Shown here: one piece after another, positions 47,107-60,500 of the stretch
Position numbering within the stretch: position 1 is the stretch's first letter
Layout of the letters: each line of letters begins with the position of its first letter
From: Lepiota brunneoincarnata
Lineage: Eukaryota > Basidiomycota > Agaricomycetes > Agaricales > Agaricaceae
Reading direction: 5' to 3'
NCBI GenBank assembly: GCA_023014365.1
Contig: JAEBUN010000009.1
Location: 434,001-498,000 of the forward strand
DNA length: 64,000 nucleotides
Notes under the pieces: generated by a model
The model's input: the letters and a program-made list of their open reading frames with translations, nothing else
Told to the model about the DNA's origin: nothing
The model's database searches: none
Position numbers and translations under genes: made by a program

Positions 47107-48009
47107 TTAGATCAGCCAACCAGCACATTCTCCGCGCTTTCCGTCCTGAAGTAGTTGAGGCCATTGTACAACAAACCTGTGCGATTTCCAGAAACTCAGG
47201 GTGAGGTAAAATACATGGCGACACACCTGTCAACGAAAGGCCGAAGTAGTCGACCCGATACGGACAATGAGCGTACACGCGCAAAGGACTCGACATAGAT
47301 AATGCATGGAGAAGGCAACCCCAAGAGCTAAACAAAATTGGTTAGTGCGTGGGCTGGAAGAAGTAGGTAAAGGAATCACTCTATTCAAAAAGGCCGCAAT
47401 GCACAAAGTGGTGCAGGTGCCGGGTCCATTCAAAATAAGCACGTCTGTCAACATCTTAGACCGCCCTCGGAGCGAGAGGACAGGCTCAATGGTTAGGTAA
47501 TAGATACAGACGAGAAGAGAATAAAGCGCAGAGGGTGGCGTTGAGAAGAGGGACTGATGGACTCGGCGTGCCCTTGGGATCGTGATAATGATATAATCCT
47601 GCCCTGGTTTTGGAGACTGAGGCTGTGTGGTCAATGGAGGTGTAGGCGAAGAAAGGGAGGGGTGTACAAACCTCACGAGATGAAGATTTTGCCAGCTCCA
47701 GCGCGGCGGCTTTCTGGGCGCTCAAATGATCGCCTTCACTGATGATATATCTTCTTGGGGAGTAACGTGTGAAGTCCAAAGATGACAGAAGTTGCAATGC
47801 TTCACTGGTATGTCCTCCTGTTCGACGGATCAAGTCACCATGAGGTAGTCATAGTAAAGAGACAGACCTGAGCCAAGGAAGACCGCAAGGCTGCAAGTAG
47901 TTGGTGATAAGCCATTCGAACGTGGAGCCAGGGCAACGTAGACACGATAAGAACAAAGAGTTAGCATGAGTACGATGGCAATCGGGACCCATGCATCTGG
48001 GGAGTACAT
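47107..48009 (-). CDS. ALG14: UDP-GlcNAc transferase subunit ALG14
   Basis: Membrane anchor that recruits Alg13 to the ER for the second step of dolichol-linked oligosaccharide synthesis. Five exons, minus: 48009-47868, 47817-47677, 47603-47380, 47327-47227, 47176-47107; 225 residues in phase. An N-terminal signal-anchor helix (WVPIAIVLMLTLCSYRVYVA) is followed by the glycosyltransferase start FLGSGGHTSEALQLLSSLDF, RRYIISEGDHLSAQKAAALE, IPRARRVHQSLFSTPPSALY, the VLILNGPGTCTTLCIAAF block, IIYVESFARVRSLSVSGRLL, and the end RFVVQWPQL. All are characteristic of Alg14. The start is the first ATG before the anchor helix. The gene is divergent from CDC23, 398 bases away. Confidence 0.93.
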
Positions 48010-48407
48010 TGTCGTTTCTGGTCAGTCAGCCGTCTCTATAGGCCTGTAGTTGTCAAATTCCTCTCGATTAACTGAAGGCAAGATTGAGCAGGTAGACTCA
48101 CAACAACATACCGAGTTGGCACTTTGAGTACAAGTATTGTAATGCTAACGTACGGGCGTAGTGGGGGGTATAGCAGAACGGCGTCACTAGGCCCGTGGCG
48201 CCTCTGATGAAAGTGCACTCACGTGAAAATCGCAGGACAATCTCTGGGCGCTCGACGCGTTGGGGCGTATATATCTGCTGCAGACCATTCAAAAGTTCCT
48301 GAAACACTGCATCCAGGTTTTGGCATTTCAGTTTAGTACGCTGACCCTCCGTTCTTGCCGCCACTCTTGTGACTCGCTCGAAACGTAGACAGTATCGCTC
48401 TCGGCCA
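48010..48407. promoter_or_regulatory. Divergent promoter region ALG14 / CDC23
   Basis: 398 bases between the start codons with no coding signal of its own. I see no defined factor site; a CACGTG core occurs near 48220 (CTCACGTGAAAA). Confidence 0.45.
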
Positions 48408-50910
48408 ATGGCTGTATTCCAAGTCGACGAACAGACGGCGAAGGACCTGAGGACTGCTGCAAAAGAATGTTCCGAGAGGGGATTGGTCGTTGCCACAAAG
48501 TGGTGGGTCATACCCAGGGTTGTTGGCGACATTACTGAAATATACCAGGACGTCAGAACTTTTGCTGGCCCTTCCATTGGCAAAACGCGGAAACACAGAC
48601 AACTCGCAACCTGCTATGAATTTCTCCACGTCGACACCTGCGAGGGCGAAATCTTCAGAGTCCCCTACGTCGTTTTCTGATGCTCCGCCTCTTGCGACGC
48701 AGGTCGCAACACAGGACTCAGATCTACCCGCCATTGTTTCTGCCCACCATCCTCATGCTCCAAAACTCTACGAGCAACCTCCCAATGTGGAGATACTAGA
48801 GAATGAACTGCAGAACCAGGATGCAGATCTCTTCAATGCTGCTCGTGCTTTCATTGGCTCAAGGGAGTTTTCACGTGCCATCCACGTCTTGAAAGATGGT
48901 AGGAGCGCCAAAGCGCGATTCATCAAGATATATAGCCAGTTTATGGTGAGGGTAATATACAAATGCCTTATCTAAACAGAATAACTGACATCAAAACCAT
49001 ACCCAAAGGCCAGTGAAAAGAAGGCCATGCGAGATTGGCACAAGCTAGATAGTAGGCTTTCCATAGTTCCTAGGCGTTCTATCGTCTAAATCTCCCAGAC
49101 AATCGTCTCCAGCCCCCAGTACCGGTGAATAGCTCATTAAGTGACCTTCTCGATCAGGTTCAAGATGCTGGAGATCCTTGGTTGTTATTTTTGTGCGTTT
49201 TTCCTTTTACCCACGGAACCCATCTGAAAGGTCACAGAAAGGCGCTCTTTCTCTCGCGGCTTTCACGCCGAGAGGAAGCAATCGAATGTGCGCTTTTGTC
49301 TATTGCCGCATTCCCTTGGAACTGGTCCTGTTGGACGCTTTTAGGGAGCTGCATTGGAGATGGAGAAGAGGTGAAAGGGAATACTACCCGATCTCCGGAC
49401 TGTGCTAAAGCACCTGACTCAGCTGTCTTCCCTACTTCAACTGGTGCCATTACCCCCGACACACCCGTTAGTGCACATGTTTCAAATCAAAACACTCAGC
49501 GAATTGCATCACCCCACTGAAAATGAGCTGGCGCTCTGCGACCGCCTTCTCAGCCAAGAGTTCTTCCCCAATAGCGTGTGGTTGATGAGCCTACGTGCAT
49601 GTGTCCTTTACCATCTTCATGGTTGGTTTCTCTGATCCACCTTACTTGCGACTGGATTTGAAACCATATTGTTGCAGAATTTGGGCAGGCTGAACAACAG
49701 TTTGAGAGGATTCTCGCCATTGATCCCTACCGAATCGATGACATTGACATCTATTCGAACATTCTTTATGTCACTGATAACAGGCTCAAGTTGTCACGAC
49801 TTGCCCATGAATTCTTAGCGCTAGAGAAGGACCGGCCAGAGATCTGTTGTCTTGTAGGTGAGTCATCAACCATATTTCCGGCTCTGGGGTGAGTATTCAC
49901 GGGTTGTCATGTGCAGGAAATCACTATTCGCTACGTGCTGAGCATGAGAAAGCCGTGAAATATTTCCGAAGAGCCACACAGCTTGACCGAACCTATCTTT
50001 CGGCGTGGACACTGATGGGGCATGAATATGTTGAGATGAAGAATTCCCATGCCGCCATTGAAGCCTATCGTCGAGCCGTTGGTAAGGGACAACATTATTG
50101 GATTTTGTTTTTTTCTTACCTAGTACAGATGTCAATCGGAAAGATTACAGGGCGTGGTATGGCCTGGGCCAGGCGTACGAGCTCTTGAGTATGCATCGCT
50201 ACTCACTGTATTATTATCAACGGGCGACGGCCCTGAGGTGAGAATGTGTCCTCTCATCAATGAAAACAGTGCCCACTTCCTGACAAAGGCCCTATGACAT
50301 CCGGTTATGGCAGGCGCAAGGCTTATGTTACGAGGAGATCGGACGGTACATCTTGTTCTCAGAGTATCCGCGTGTCCTATCATTTTGACTGTCTTGGCGG
50401 TTATTTTCTAGACATCAGGAAGCGATTGAGTGCTACAAGCGGGCACTTATCCCAGCAGATCCCCATGAAATCAATATCAATCTGAAGTTAGCCAAACTCC
50501 ATCATGCGCTGGGCGAAAACGCCGAAGCCGTTGCTTACCACCGACGCGTTGTCGAAGTATGCCAAGCTGATCGTGAGTGGCGTGCACTTGTGATGCCTTG
50601 GCATAGAACTCACCATGTATCTTTCTCAGTCCGACCCATCCAGGATTATGCGAAATCCTGTCTCGAAGTGGCGGAGTATCACATTCGGGTTCCTGATGGA
50701 GATCTTTATCTAGCGAAAGAGTATCTGGAGCGAGTGGCCAGCAGTAACGCCGAAGATGTGATGAGGGCTACTGATCTGCTCAAGGTAGCGAAGGCCAATC
50801 TCCAAACAAGAAGCCATGATAATGGAACAGAGTCGGGGAAGCAGCCAGTAGCTCCACCTCTCCAAGCAGGTGGGGAGGTATTGGGAGCTCTTAGTCCGAA
50901 TCCCCATTAA
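48408..50910 (+). CDS. CDC23: Anaphase-promoting complex subunit Cdc23/Apc8
   Basis: TPR scaffold subunit of the APC/C ubiquitin ligase. Twelve exons (48408-48502, 48549-48945, 49009-49051, 49099-49192, 49238-49370, 49423-49621, 49678-49857, 49917-50081, 50129-50237, 50289-50345, 50412-50572, 50630-50910) give 637 residues in phase. The N-terminal Apc8 block reads [23 protein letters not shown] string of TPR helices follows, best seen in [122 protein letters not shown] and [20 protein letters not shown]. The C-terminal 60 or so residues are disordered. The start is the first ATG in the frame that leads into the ECSERG block. Confidence 0.94.
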
Positions 50911-51092
50911 ATTCCGCAAGCTAGCTTGGCATTCTGGGGACATGTCGTAGAGTATTTGTTTTCCAACTCTGAGTCTTTCCTGCACAATCAATAGGTAAAC
51001 GTTGATTTCCAAACCGGGTAGCCGGCCCTGAACTTGATTCAGGATTCGGTCACGGGCTTTCAGACGGCAAACCACAACAAATCAAACAACAA

Positions 51093-52548
51093 ATGTCCAA
51101 GGCCATTGGTCCAACCTTTAACGTCCACACCTTCTCTACAACACCGTATTTATCCTCGGATGTATCCTCTATATCGGGGTCCCAGAATAACCAATTCTCA
51201 TGGTCCATCGCAGGACCTTCGTCAACGCAGGCTACAGCTCCATCAACGCAATTAGTTAGTAACGGGGCTCCTCTATCCCTTCCGATTGTTCTACCGCCCA
51301 AGAAGCTGTCGAAGAACAAGCAGCGGACCCAAGAGGAGACTGATATAACCAGTAGAGTTGCCGAGAGGTGAGTAACTTGTAGGGCCGCTCGGCGAATGCA
51401 ATGAGGGCCCATCTTTTTTCTCTAGATTTGCCATACGTCTTGCTCAGGATCAAGCCAATGCACTGCAGCCTGACGTAGACACCCCTTTCATGAGCTATAC
51501 AGACATCGTGCAGCGACTGCTGCCATATCACATATATCAACAGCCGCACGAGGATTCCGAATTACTGAAGCACTGGAAAGGAAAACAGCGAGCAACAGGC
51601 ACCAGCTTAGAAGAGGAGGTTGAAGGTGGGGCACCTGTGATTCTTACCCGATTAAACTGAATCTTAACGACGCCCCCCCAGAGACACGGTTTGCACTGGA
51701 GTGTTACAAACGCTATCATATTCTGCGCCAAAGGTTCCGAAAAGCCAAGATCCGGACAGCCTCGGTATGTCCTCCATCACTTTATCCATAGAAGGTTTCT
51801 TATTTTTGTTTCATCGAAGCGCTCGGCCCCGGATGATCAGGCCTATGTCTTGGCTCAGGCGGTTTTGGAAGCCGATCGCGCCGACGCGTCTTTACTCAGC
51901 AACGAACTGAAGGTTGCTCGTGGCGAGCTGGAACGATTAGAACGCGACAAGCGTGCAGCTACTGTAAATGCTGCTCGAACGCAATACGGTGGCGTCCCTC
52001 CAGTGTCGGCGATGCAAACACAGTACTATCGACCCTACCCATATGCCTATGCGCAGGCATACGGCACTCCCATACCCCCACCCACTACGAGTACCTTCCA
52101 AGTGAACCCCGCTCCTCCTGCCAGCCACCAGCGACCAACTAGCGCCATACCAGTCCAACTTCCGGTTGCTTCTCTGCCCGCTCTCCATGCACTCGGAATT
52201 CATCCAGTCCCTGCAGTGTCGGTCAATGAAGGTCAGACGCCACCTCCGGCAGTCTTACGTGGGTCGACTGCGAACGGGACTATGCTCAACCTGGAGATCA
52301 ATGTGTCTCTACTCCAGTCTGCGCAAATGAGTGGATTAGCGATGGTCTTGAATTCGTTAATGTCGCGGACCAGTCCCGGTACCGCGCCTGCTGGACCTGG
52401 GTCTTCGAGCACAATGGTCGGAGGGGTACCGGGGCCATCTCCGGCGGCCTCGACAGGAGGATCTGTCACGTCACTGGGATCTACAGGTGGGAGGTCCCAG
52501 AAGTCCCCAGCTACGTCCTCGACAGCCATCTCACCCTCGGCACCATGA
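51093..52548 (+). CDS. GLTSCR-domain protein (BICRA-like)
   Basis: Four exons: 51093-51367, 51426-51625, 51682-51764, 51820-52548; 428 residues with matching phases. The conserved core is RFAIRLAQDQANALQPDVDT PFMSYTDIVQRLLPYHIYQQP, matching the GLTSCR domain (PFxxxxDxVxRLLPYHxxQ), then FALECYKRYHILRQRFRKAK and a helix ELKVARGELERLERDKR. Both ends are disordered: the N-terminus is Ser/Thr-rich, the C-terminus is rich in Pro, Ala, Gly and Ser. In animals GLTSCR1/BICRA is a subunit of the non-canonical BAF remodelling complex. A SWI/SNF role in this fungus is inference from the domain alone. It follows CDC23 in the same direction, 182 bases away. Confidence 0.8.
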
Positions 52549-53022
52549 ATGTGGAGAGTGATCCTTCTAATACGAGTCGACGGACCTGCAATTTAGCTAA
52601 TATCCGATGGAGGTATCGTACATTGTGTCTTCCGCCTCGCTTGCGCCATATCACCAACACGGGTTATTTCTTTACGTTAAATGAGCGTCGAGATAGCTAT
52701 TAGTCCACAAAAACAGTTAGCATTTCATGATAAACAAGTTCTTGAGGCTGTACTGTTGCTTCGGCCCCGCTGCTGTAAAGGCTTCGGGTCTCTGCGAACC
52801 ACAGATTCCAGGCAGAAAGATGAGCCTGGGTGCGTTCGGTTGTTGGGACCAAGAGAGCCTGGATATTTGGTCATGGTCACACGATATTGGCGCCAAGGTT
52901 GTGCGTCAACAAGCACGCCTAACATCAAATCGGTCTACTTCAGCGGAAGCTAACCCTACCATCATCTTATCTCTACCAGAGTTTCACGCTGCGGGAATTC
53001 TTGCACAGTCTATCTGATACGG
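52549..53022. other. Intergenic between GLTSCR gene and CLC gene
   Basis: 474 bases with no recognised gene; two overlapping open frames (52681-52953, 52727-53017) have no motif. It carries the 3' end of one gene and the promoter of the next. Confidence 0.45.
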
Positions 53023-56000
53023 ATGTCTACCCCAGAGGTGCAAGGTCCTGGTCCATTTATCCCTCCGTCACCAACAAACTTGCGCCGTGAACGGTTACTG
53101 CGTATTGGCAGCAGCGCAACAATTCAGACTCACAATAACGAAGGTGACTGTGAGGTATCCGTACCTCCAACCATAGCCAGCGAGACTACTGCTTTGCAGC
53201 AGCTCGACCGCAGGAATTCTTATGGCACAGTACCAACTCGCAGATTGTTTAACAGACCTTCTCTCAGCTTCGCCTCGCGTAGTGGCCCGTCGCACCTCCC
53301 CAGGCTCCAGATCCTGTCTTCAAAGTCACGTCCATCCAGTCCCCTCGTGTCGCCGACGACTCCTACTCATTCACGGTCGAGGTCGCAACGACCAATTTCG
53401 GCATATGATGCCCCTCTCAAGGACGACGTTGGAGAAGACGCTGATGCAAGGACTAATGGAATTCGCGTCTGGTACTCGTCATTTACATCCATCGACTGGC
53501 TTCATGATGCAATCAAGGACTCAGCTCGGTTTGCGCGACTAAGAAGTCGGCAGTCCCTCCGCGGGCGCCTGAACCTACTTCTTGACAGGGGTTTAGGGTG
53601 GCTTATTGTGACACTGGTTGGGTTTTTGACAGCTCTAGTCGCCTTCTTGGTGGTTCGGAGCGAACAATGGTTATTTGATCTGAAGGAGGGTTATTGTGGA
53701 ACTGCATGGTGGAAAGCAAAGAGGTTTTGTTGCCCTTTGCTTGACGAGTTCGGGAGCGGCCCGCCGCCAATATCGTTTCAAAGAGTCCAAGAGACCTGTC
53801 CCTCGTGGAAAACGTGGTCTGAAACCCTCCGCCAACAAGGAGGAGCTGCAAGCACAGTCGTGGAATATCTTTCATATACTTTTATTGCTGTGAGTATTTA
53901 GTGCCTATGGCCGAGGTGTATATGCTGTGCTAACCTTTAATAAAGCTCTGCCTGGCTACTGTCTCCAGCCTACTTACGTTGTATTTAACAAATTCCACCA
54001 CTTTCGTCACTCGCAAGGAGTCCGGTGTCCTCAAGCCAGAATTTGCAACTCAAATCGACCCCAACCTCGCCCCTAAGCGGAAGGTCATGTACTATGTAAG
54101 CATGCCCACGTCTGAACCTAGATTAATCTTCCTAAGGGTCGATGCCAGGCTGCTGGAAGTGGAATTCCGGAAGTTAAAACAATTTTGTCCGGTAATTTTA
54201 CCCCTGCATTTCCATACCAATTACTCATTGGATCGCCAAGGCTTCGTTATCCACGGATATCTCGGCGGGAGAACCTTGTTCACGAAAGCGGTCGGATTGG
54301 CTCTATCTGTGGCTTCCGGTCTCTCCTTGGGTAAAGAAGGCCCTTTTGTTCACATAGCTAGCTGCGTTGGAAATATCATTAGCCGTATCACCAGGAAGTA
54401 CGAGAACAACGAAGGTGAGTGAGGCTCCAGAGCAACCTGTCGATCTATTGGTATATTTTCATTAGCGAAACGACGAGAAATTCTGAGTGCCGCATGTGCT
54501 GCTGGAGTCGCTGTTGCTTTCGGTGCCCCGATCGGCGGTACTTTGTTCAGCCTTGAGGAAGTATCCTACTTCTTTCCCCCAAAGGTAAAGCGTTCACCCC
54601 CCAAAGATAGCAACAACTGAAAGGCCTGGGTGTGGTGTAGGTTATGTGGCGAAGGTGCGGAATTGTTCCCACCGCCATTTCTTGCCCTTAGACTTGGCAA
54701 AAGCTTCTTCTGCGCGATGATCGCAGCCATTACCCTCAAGATGCTTGATCCTTTTGGTACAGGAAAGCTAGTTTTGTTTCAGGTGACGTACGACAAGGTA
54801 CTCAATTATGGTTAGCCTGAAAGAAAACTAGTCTGACGGAGGTGCCCACGTTCAGGATTGGCATGCCTTCGAGCTATTGCCCTTCGTCTTCCTTGGATTA
54901 TTTGGGGTATTTTGGCTTTTCCGATGATAACTATGGACTAGATTACCAGCGGGAATTAGGGCGTGTATGGCGCCTACTTCTCCAAGCTCAACCACCGCTG
55001 GAGCAAGGATGTGCGCAACAAGACCTGGCTTATTAGACATCCTCTTGCCGAGGTTTTATCGGTATGTATCCGATTCCCCTAGTCATTTCGGAAAATGGAT
55101 TGAAAGTCTGATCCTTTTAATGAAGGTCACCTTGATCACAAGCATTCTGTGCTTTCTCAACTCATACACCCGGATGGGCGGTACAGAGCTCGTCTATTAT
55201 CTATTCTCCGAATGCAGTCCCAACAAGAACGACCGTTCTGGTCTTTGTGTAGTCGACCGGAGCGACTTTGAGCAAACCTGGCATGTATCCCAAACAATTT
55301 TTGTGACTATGGTCGTTAAGGCTGCATTAACTATTATAACCTTTGGCATCAAACTCCCCGCTGGGATCTTCATCCCAACGCTGGGCGTCGGGGCATGTGC
55401 GGGACGTATCCTTGGAGTTTGGATACAGTGGATGCAACACCAAAACTCCGAAATTGGGGGGCTACTCCAGACATGTGGAAAGGAAGGGGACTGTAGGTTG
55501 TTTGTTACTCTCCGCTGACTCGGATCCATCGGGTTGAATGGGTGAATAGGTATCATCCCCGGTTTATATGCTATGGTTGGTGCAGCGGCAGCCTTATCTG
55601 GCGTCACGGTGCGTCCTTATATCCAATATGTAATATTGGCCACTGATCTCGGCTAGCGTACCACGGTTTCCTTGGCAGTGATCATGTTCGAACTGACCGA
55701 TACCCTCACATATGCTGTGCCTGTCATGCTAGCCGTCCTTGTCGCAAAAACTGTGGCAGACGCTCTTGAACCTAAAGGAATTTACGACCTCGTTATTGAG
55801 CTCAATCAACTACCATATCTAGACTCGAAACACGAATACCTTTGGGGCAATCTTCAAATCAACGATGTGGTGAGGCGCCCAAATTATCAGTTGTTTCAAG
55901 ATACAGCATAACAGACTTGATTAGACATCTCGAGATGTCGATATCATCAAGCTCTACGAAAAAAACACAGTTATGAGCTTGAGAGACAAACTTCTCGCTC

Positions 56001-56597
56001 TGAACATGTCAGGCAACGACGATGGCGGCTTCCCTATCTTGAAGCTGGACGTCAACGACGATGGCATGCGTTTGGCTGGATACATCGGCGCCAACGAACT
56101 TGAGCATGCTCTGAGCAAGTACCTTGGCCCGCACAGAAGATAATCTGACTGAACCTTGTTGTTTATCAGGCATTGCGGCCGATTCTGGTGCCGAGGATGA
56201 AGTTCACTTCCATGCGGCACGTTCCCACAACTTAGCATCTTCTTCAATCTCCTCGTTGCAGGACGGCCTTGCACGTTCGTCCATCGACATACTTGACTTT
56301 AGCATCTATATGGATCAGGTCCGTCTTGGTTCCACCAAATGTCCCAAGTTTCACACCTTATCAACATACCGTCTCAGGCTCCCTTGATGATGTCATCCAA
56401 TTCACCCCTGGAACTACTCCACCAGTTCTTCGTGAAACTCGGTGCCCGCTATGTGGTCATTACCGATGTTAATGGACTTTGTAGGTAGAGGTTGACAGTT
56501 TCTTGGGCATTGCTGACCTAGTGGCTTCTCAGATGAAGGAGTCATCGACAAGAAAACTTGGCTTGCCTTCCTCAGTGACCTTGAGGAAAAGTCCTGA
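53023..56597 (+). CDS. CLC-family chloride/proton exchanger with CBS domains
   Basis: Sixteen exons: 53023-53889, 53946-54095, 54149-54191, 54241-54414, 54466-54584, 54641-54654, 54704-54797, 54856-54906, 54960-55061, 55126-55492, 55550-55608, 55657-55869, 55925-56114, 56170-56318, 56378-56480, 56533-56597; 919 residues, phases consistent. A disordered N-terminus of about 150 residues precedes the channel. CLC motifs: [24 protein letters not shown] with the gating Glu, [20 protein letters not shown] with the Glu pair used for proton transport, and [18 protein letters not shown]. Two CBS domains close the protein ([20 protein letters not shown], then [30 protein letters not shown]). Keeping both glutamates suggests an exchanger of the yeast Gef1 / ClC-3 to -5 type in Golgi or endosomes. 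Exon 6 is 14 bases. Intron 56115-56169 has a GC donor (A/GCAAGT). Confidence 0.93.
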
Positions 56598-56783
56598 TGG
56601 CGCCCTGACACATGACCAACATCTCTTTGACTTGCTCTATATAGCCCATGAGACACTATACCTGAGCCGTTACTGTATAATTTCAGTATAATGAGTGGAC
56701 TGTTTCGTCCTGTTTGTTTTGGAAGTTGTTAGTCTTCCCACGCGGTTGACCCATCGATCACTCAAGAATTGACTGAAACCACG

Positions 56784-57535
56784 ATGGCCACTGCAGGACT
56801 CGGAGTTCCGGTGAAGCTCCTTCACGAATCTTTGGGACACATCATTACAGTCGAACTAAAAACGGGCCAGCTCTATCGAGGAAAGCTCGCGGAAGGTGCG
56901 CACGGGATCATGATTGTGACTTTGGATACCGGCTTAACGAATCTCCATCTTCCTCCCGCAGCGGAGGATAATTTGAACATCTCCCTGAAGGATATTACAG
57001 TAACGGGCCGCGATGGGCGTGTCTCTCAACTAGACCAAGTGTATATCCGTGGTAGCATGATACGCTTTTTTATTGTCCCTGATATGTTGCAGAATGCCCC
57101 AATGTGAGTCCAAAGCGTACGGACTATCATTGCACCTTACGAATACAATTTGGCAAGGTTCAAACGAGTTGGCCCTAATGCAATGAGGGGGAGGGGTATC
57201 GGTACAGCACGTGGACGCGCTACTATTATGCGAGGTATGCCCTTGATTCTTTTAATGCTTTATCCGTTTTCGGCCCCTGCTCGAGTAGTCCACATCCCCT
57301 CCTCCATTCTTCCAAAATCCCGATATAATCTCTATTGTACCTCTACTTTTGTTTTTGTGATTTATCCAACAATTCTCCACCATTTGGAGCCCTGTCACTG
57401 ACGCCACACTGCCCCCGGTGTCCTTTTACAGCAAATGGTGAGTACCTCGTCCTAAATTTTTGATAACTGCTTAGCCTGGTCTTAGCTCGTCGTGGACGCG
57501 GTGCTGTTCCAGCTCCTCGTGGGATCAGGCGGTGA
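56784..57535 (+). CDS. SMD3: Small nuclear ribonucleoprotein Sm D3
   Basis: Core Sm-ring protein of spliceosomal snRNPs. Five exons: 56784-56895, 56962-57103, 57158-57234, 57432-57437, 57486-57535; 128 residues, all phases matching. Sm1 motif: [34 protein letters not shown]. Sm2 motif: [21 protein letters not shown]. The C-terminal tail is rich in Arg-Gly ([25 protein letters not shown]), the usual target for symmetric arginine methylation. Exon 4 is a 6-base microexon (CAAATG) with both splice sites intact, inside the RG-rich tail. The start ATG at 56784 precedes [12 protein letters not shown]. Confidence 0.93.
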
Positions 57536-60500
57536 AGTTTCTAACCTCTTCGACTGCACCTCGCTGGCTCTATCTTTGTATTCCATCCTCAAAACCTGCT
57601 ACTTCAGTGCCGATAATCTGTTCTACCCTATCTTGCACATCATTACTGGGTGTATTTGTCGTAGACACCACGATAGTCAAGTTCAGATACATTTGTACGC
57701 GTCATGGTAATGTCGCCAGTGAGTAGACTACTGTATTGAAGCTCACCCCCTGAACCGTTCCATGATAGAGTTTGCTCTTGGAAGCCTTTGACGGCCATAC
57801 TCTCGGGGCTGACGTTGCGCATTCAACACCGCGAATGCGTTGGCCGAGCGCTGTTCTGGGAATACCAAAAAATCCCATCCCTACCAAAACCTCCCTTGCC
57901 CCCCCCCCCCCCCTCTCATCAAGAGTAAGCTACGACTGGCTTGCCTACAGAGTGATGATGGCTCACAAACGCCACCCTTGTTGACTATCACCCCCAATTT
58001 CCACGTCCTGGATGTCCTGATGCCCTGAAATCCAGGTCTCACCGTTAATGCGAAAATTGTTACTCCTGAAGACGTCATTGGGGTGTAGGTGTGTTTGGGG
58101 ATATGTTGGGAGGAAGGTTGATGGCAAGGGCCAAGCCAAACTACAACCACAGCTTCCATCAGCGATTCCAGGTGCGACGAACGTGGAACCAAAGCACCCT
58201 ACTAGATGACTTTCCGAGGTAGAAGGTACAAAAAGACTACTCGCCCTGTTGAATAAACTTAGCTGTCCAACCAGCTCCTTGGAATTGTATCGGCAAACTT
58301 CGCGTCGCTCAAGAGCTGTGGTGACGGCATGCGACCGCTTGATCATATGCGGTCCTTCTCTATCGGCGGCGATGGACAGGGGTTGTTTTTGACACAACTT
58401 ATACCGTGCCACCAACCCCAAGTGATAGCAGGCTGTCGCTGATCCACCCCGACTCGGTGTGAGAGTGATCAGAGCGGTGCCTGCCCGAGATTTAGGGGCC
58501 TCTCTAGCTGCATCTAGTCCCACTACCCTCAAGTTTTCCGATATACCCCCCGCCCCTCTCACTCTAGCGCCCTGAGTGGTCGGCGAGGCTCGAACTTTGG
58601 CACCGAGTCCGAGCAGCAGGTAAACGAGCGCCTCACAACCACAGTGGGTTGCTCGACAATCACACCGTTTACCAGGGTGTGTTGCTTCTACAGTGGCATC
58701 GGAATGAAGGTCATCTGGTTTTGCAACAAATACTCAGGATAGGATGGTTTCTCGTCCTGTCCTCGCCACCGCGGGTAACCCAACTGAATTTGCAGGAAAA
58801 TTGGGGTCCAAACCTTCATGACTGATGAAGATCAAGGGGCAGCCTAAGTGGTTCGGGGTAACCCCTGTTTGGCGAGCCGACTCTGACCTCTTGTTTGCGC
58901 AATATGATTCGGATATTCACTGTACCTGGTGGATACATGGATTGAAGAAGCAAAGGATGCTTCTGCCGCGATTTCCTCAAGTTATGCGCTTGGATCTTTG
59001 CAGTCTTTGCAGCTTCAATGCCGGGCACACCGCCTGGAGTACCGGTTCTTGGAATGGCGACATATGGGGTGGCTCGCTACCTAATCTATTTCTGCTGAGG
59101 GTATTACAACGGTTGTTTTGTCTTGCATTTCTGTGGAGATTCGAGTAATTATTATACATTGCATAATGGTCACGGGCCAGGATAGGTGATACCATGGTGG
59201 ACTACATCGGGCGTGGGAGAGCAACATTGAGGGTTTCTGTTCAAGTGAGCCGGGGGACCTGGACCTGACGACATACTTGGAAAGGAAATTGCCGAATGTG
59301 GTCAAGGTACTTGACAGAATAATCCCAACCAGGACGCAAGCGAAACATCTAATCATTTGGACCCTCGTCCATGAGCCAGTTCAGGACCAGCCTGATGCAT
59401 AGAGTCTTGGCCAACTCTACGTCTATCAAAGATCCTCGAAGCACGACTGTGAAAAGCTGGATAGAACTTCTTCGACACGAGGATATTCAGGAGGGGGCGC
59501 CAAGTCTCTCGGATGCGCAGTGCCAAGACTTCCTGGATACATACGTCCATTGAAGCATGCTGCCAAGGACATCGTCATGATGCGTCCGATACGCCATAGC
59601 TTCCTCCGAGTGCAACCTATGAGAGGCCTTGGCTACAATGATCTGCTTATCCTCTTGGCATGGGCAGTGCCTGAGAAGCCCAGAGGATGATTGCGGGAGG
59701 ATACACCGATTGGTCCGATGATTCTGGGACCCTGATCTTTTTGCGACCTCTTGGAGCTCAGGTTCACCGAACTGCTGTGATAAAACCTTAGACTGGAGGC
59801 ACGACCATGGAAGCGGGGGTGTGGTGTGTTGTTCCCTCTGTCATAGGATGTTGACGCATTGACTGCACAGATTGGGCATGAGCTAAAGACCGACGGTCGC
59901 TGATTTGGAAAGTCCTGGAAGGTCTTGGCCAAGTAACAAGAGGTTAAGTTAAATTTAGAGGGTTAGGTGAGTGCCGGATCCCATAAAAGGAGGCGACGAC
60001 CTTGTGGCGTTCGTGTCTAATTTGGTATACATCAAGTTCTCGAGGGGAGTCACAGGAACAGAGCAACCCATATGTTGACGATTGCCATCCGGGCATCATG
60101 ATACGGGTACTCGAACCACAACGGTTGGATTCTGCTTCGGCCATGAGGGCACGGATAAGTGCTCTGTCGCTATCTCAAGGGGTTGGTTGAAGGTGTAGCC
60201 CTGCGGTAGCCACGGAATGCACTACTCACAGGATAGGTGGGGTGTAGGGAGACCCCTGGGATTGGGTATGGCAAAACAACTGAGAGTAGATGAGCGGATG
60301 TATTCACCAATTGAGATAGGAAGGCGACATCGAATGGCTTGGCACACTAAGGGGCACAAGAAGATCAATTAAGAGGGATAAGTTCGAGTGGTTAACCGGA
60401 AATGGCATGTGAAGTCTCGTTTAGATGGCTAGTCACAACCGGTGTTTCATGGTGCTTCATTTGACCAAAAGATACCGACCATTGGACACCGACATTCCCG

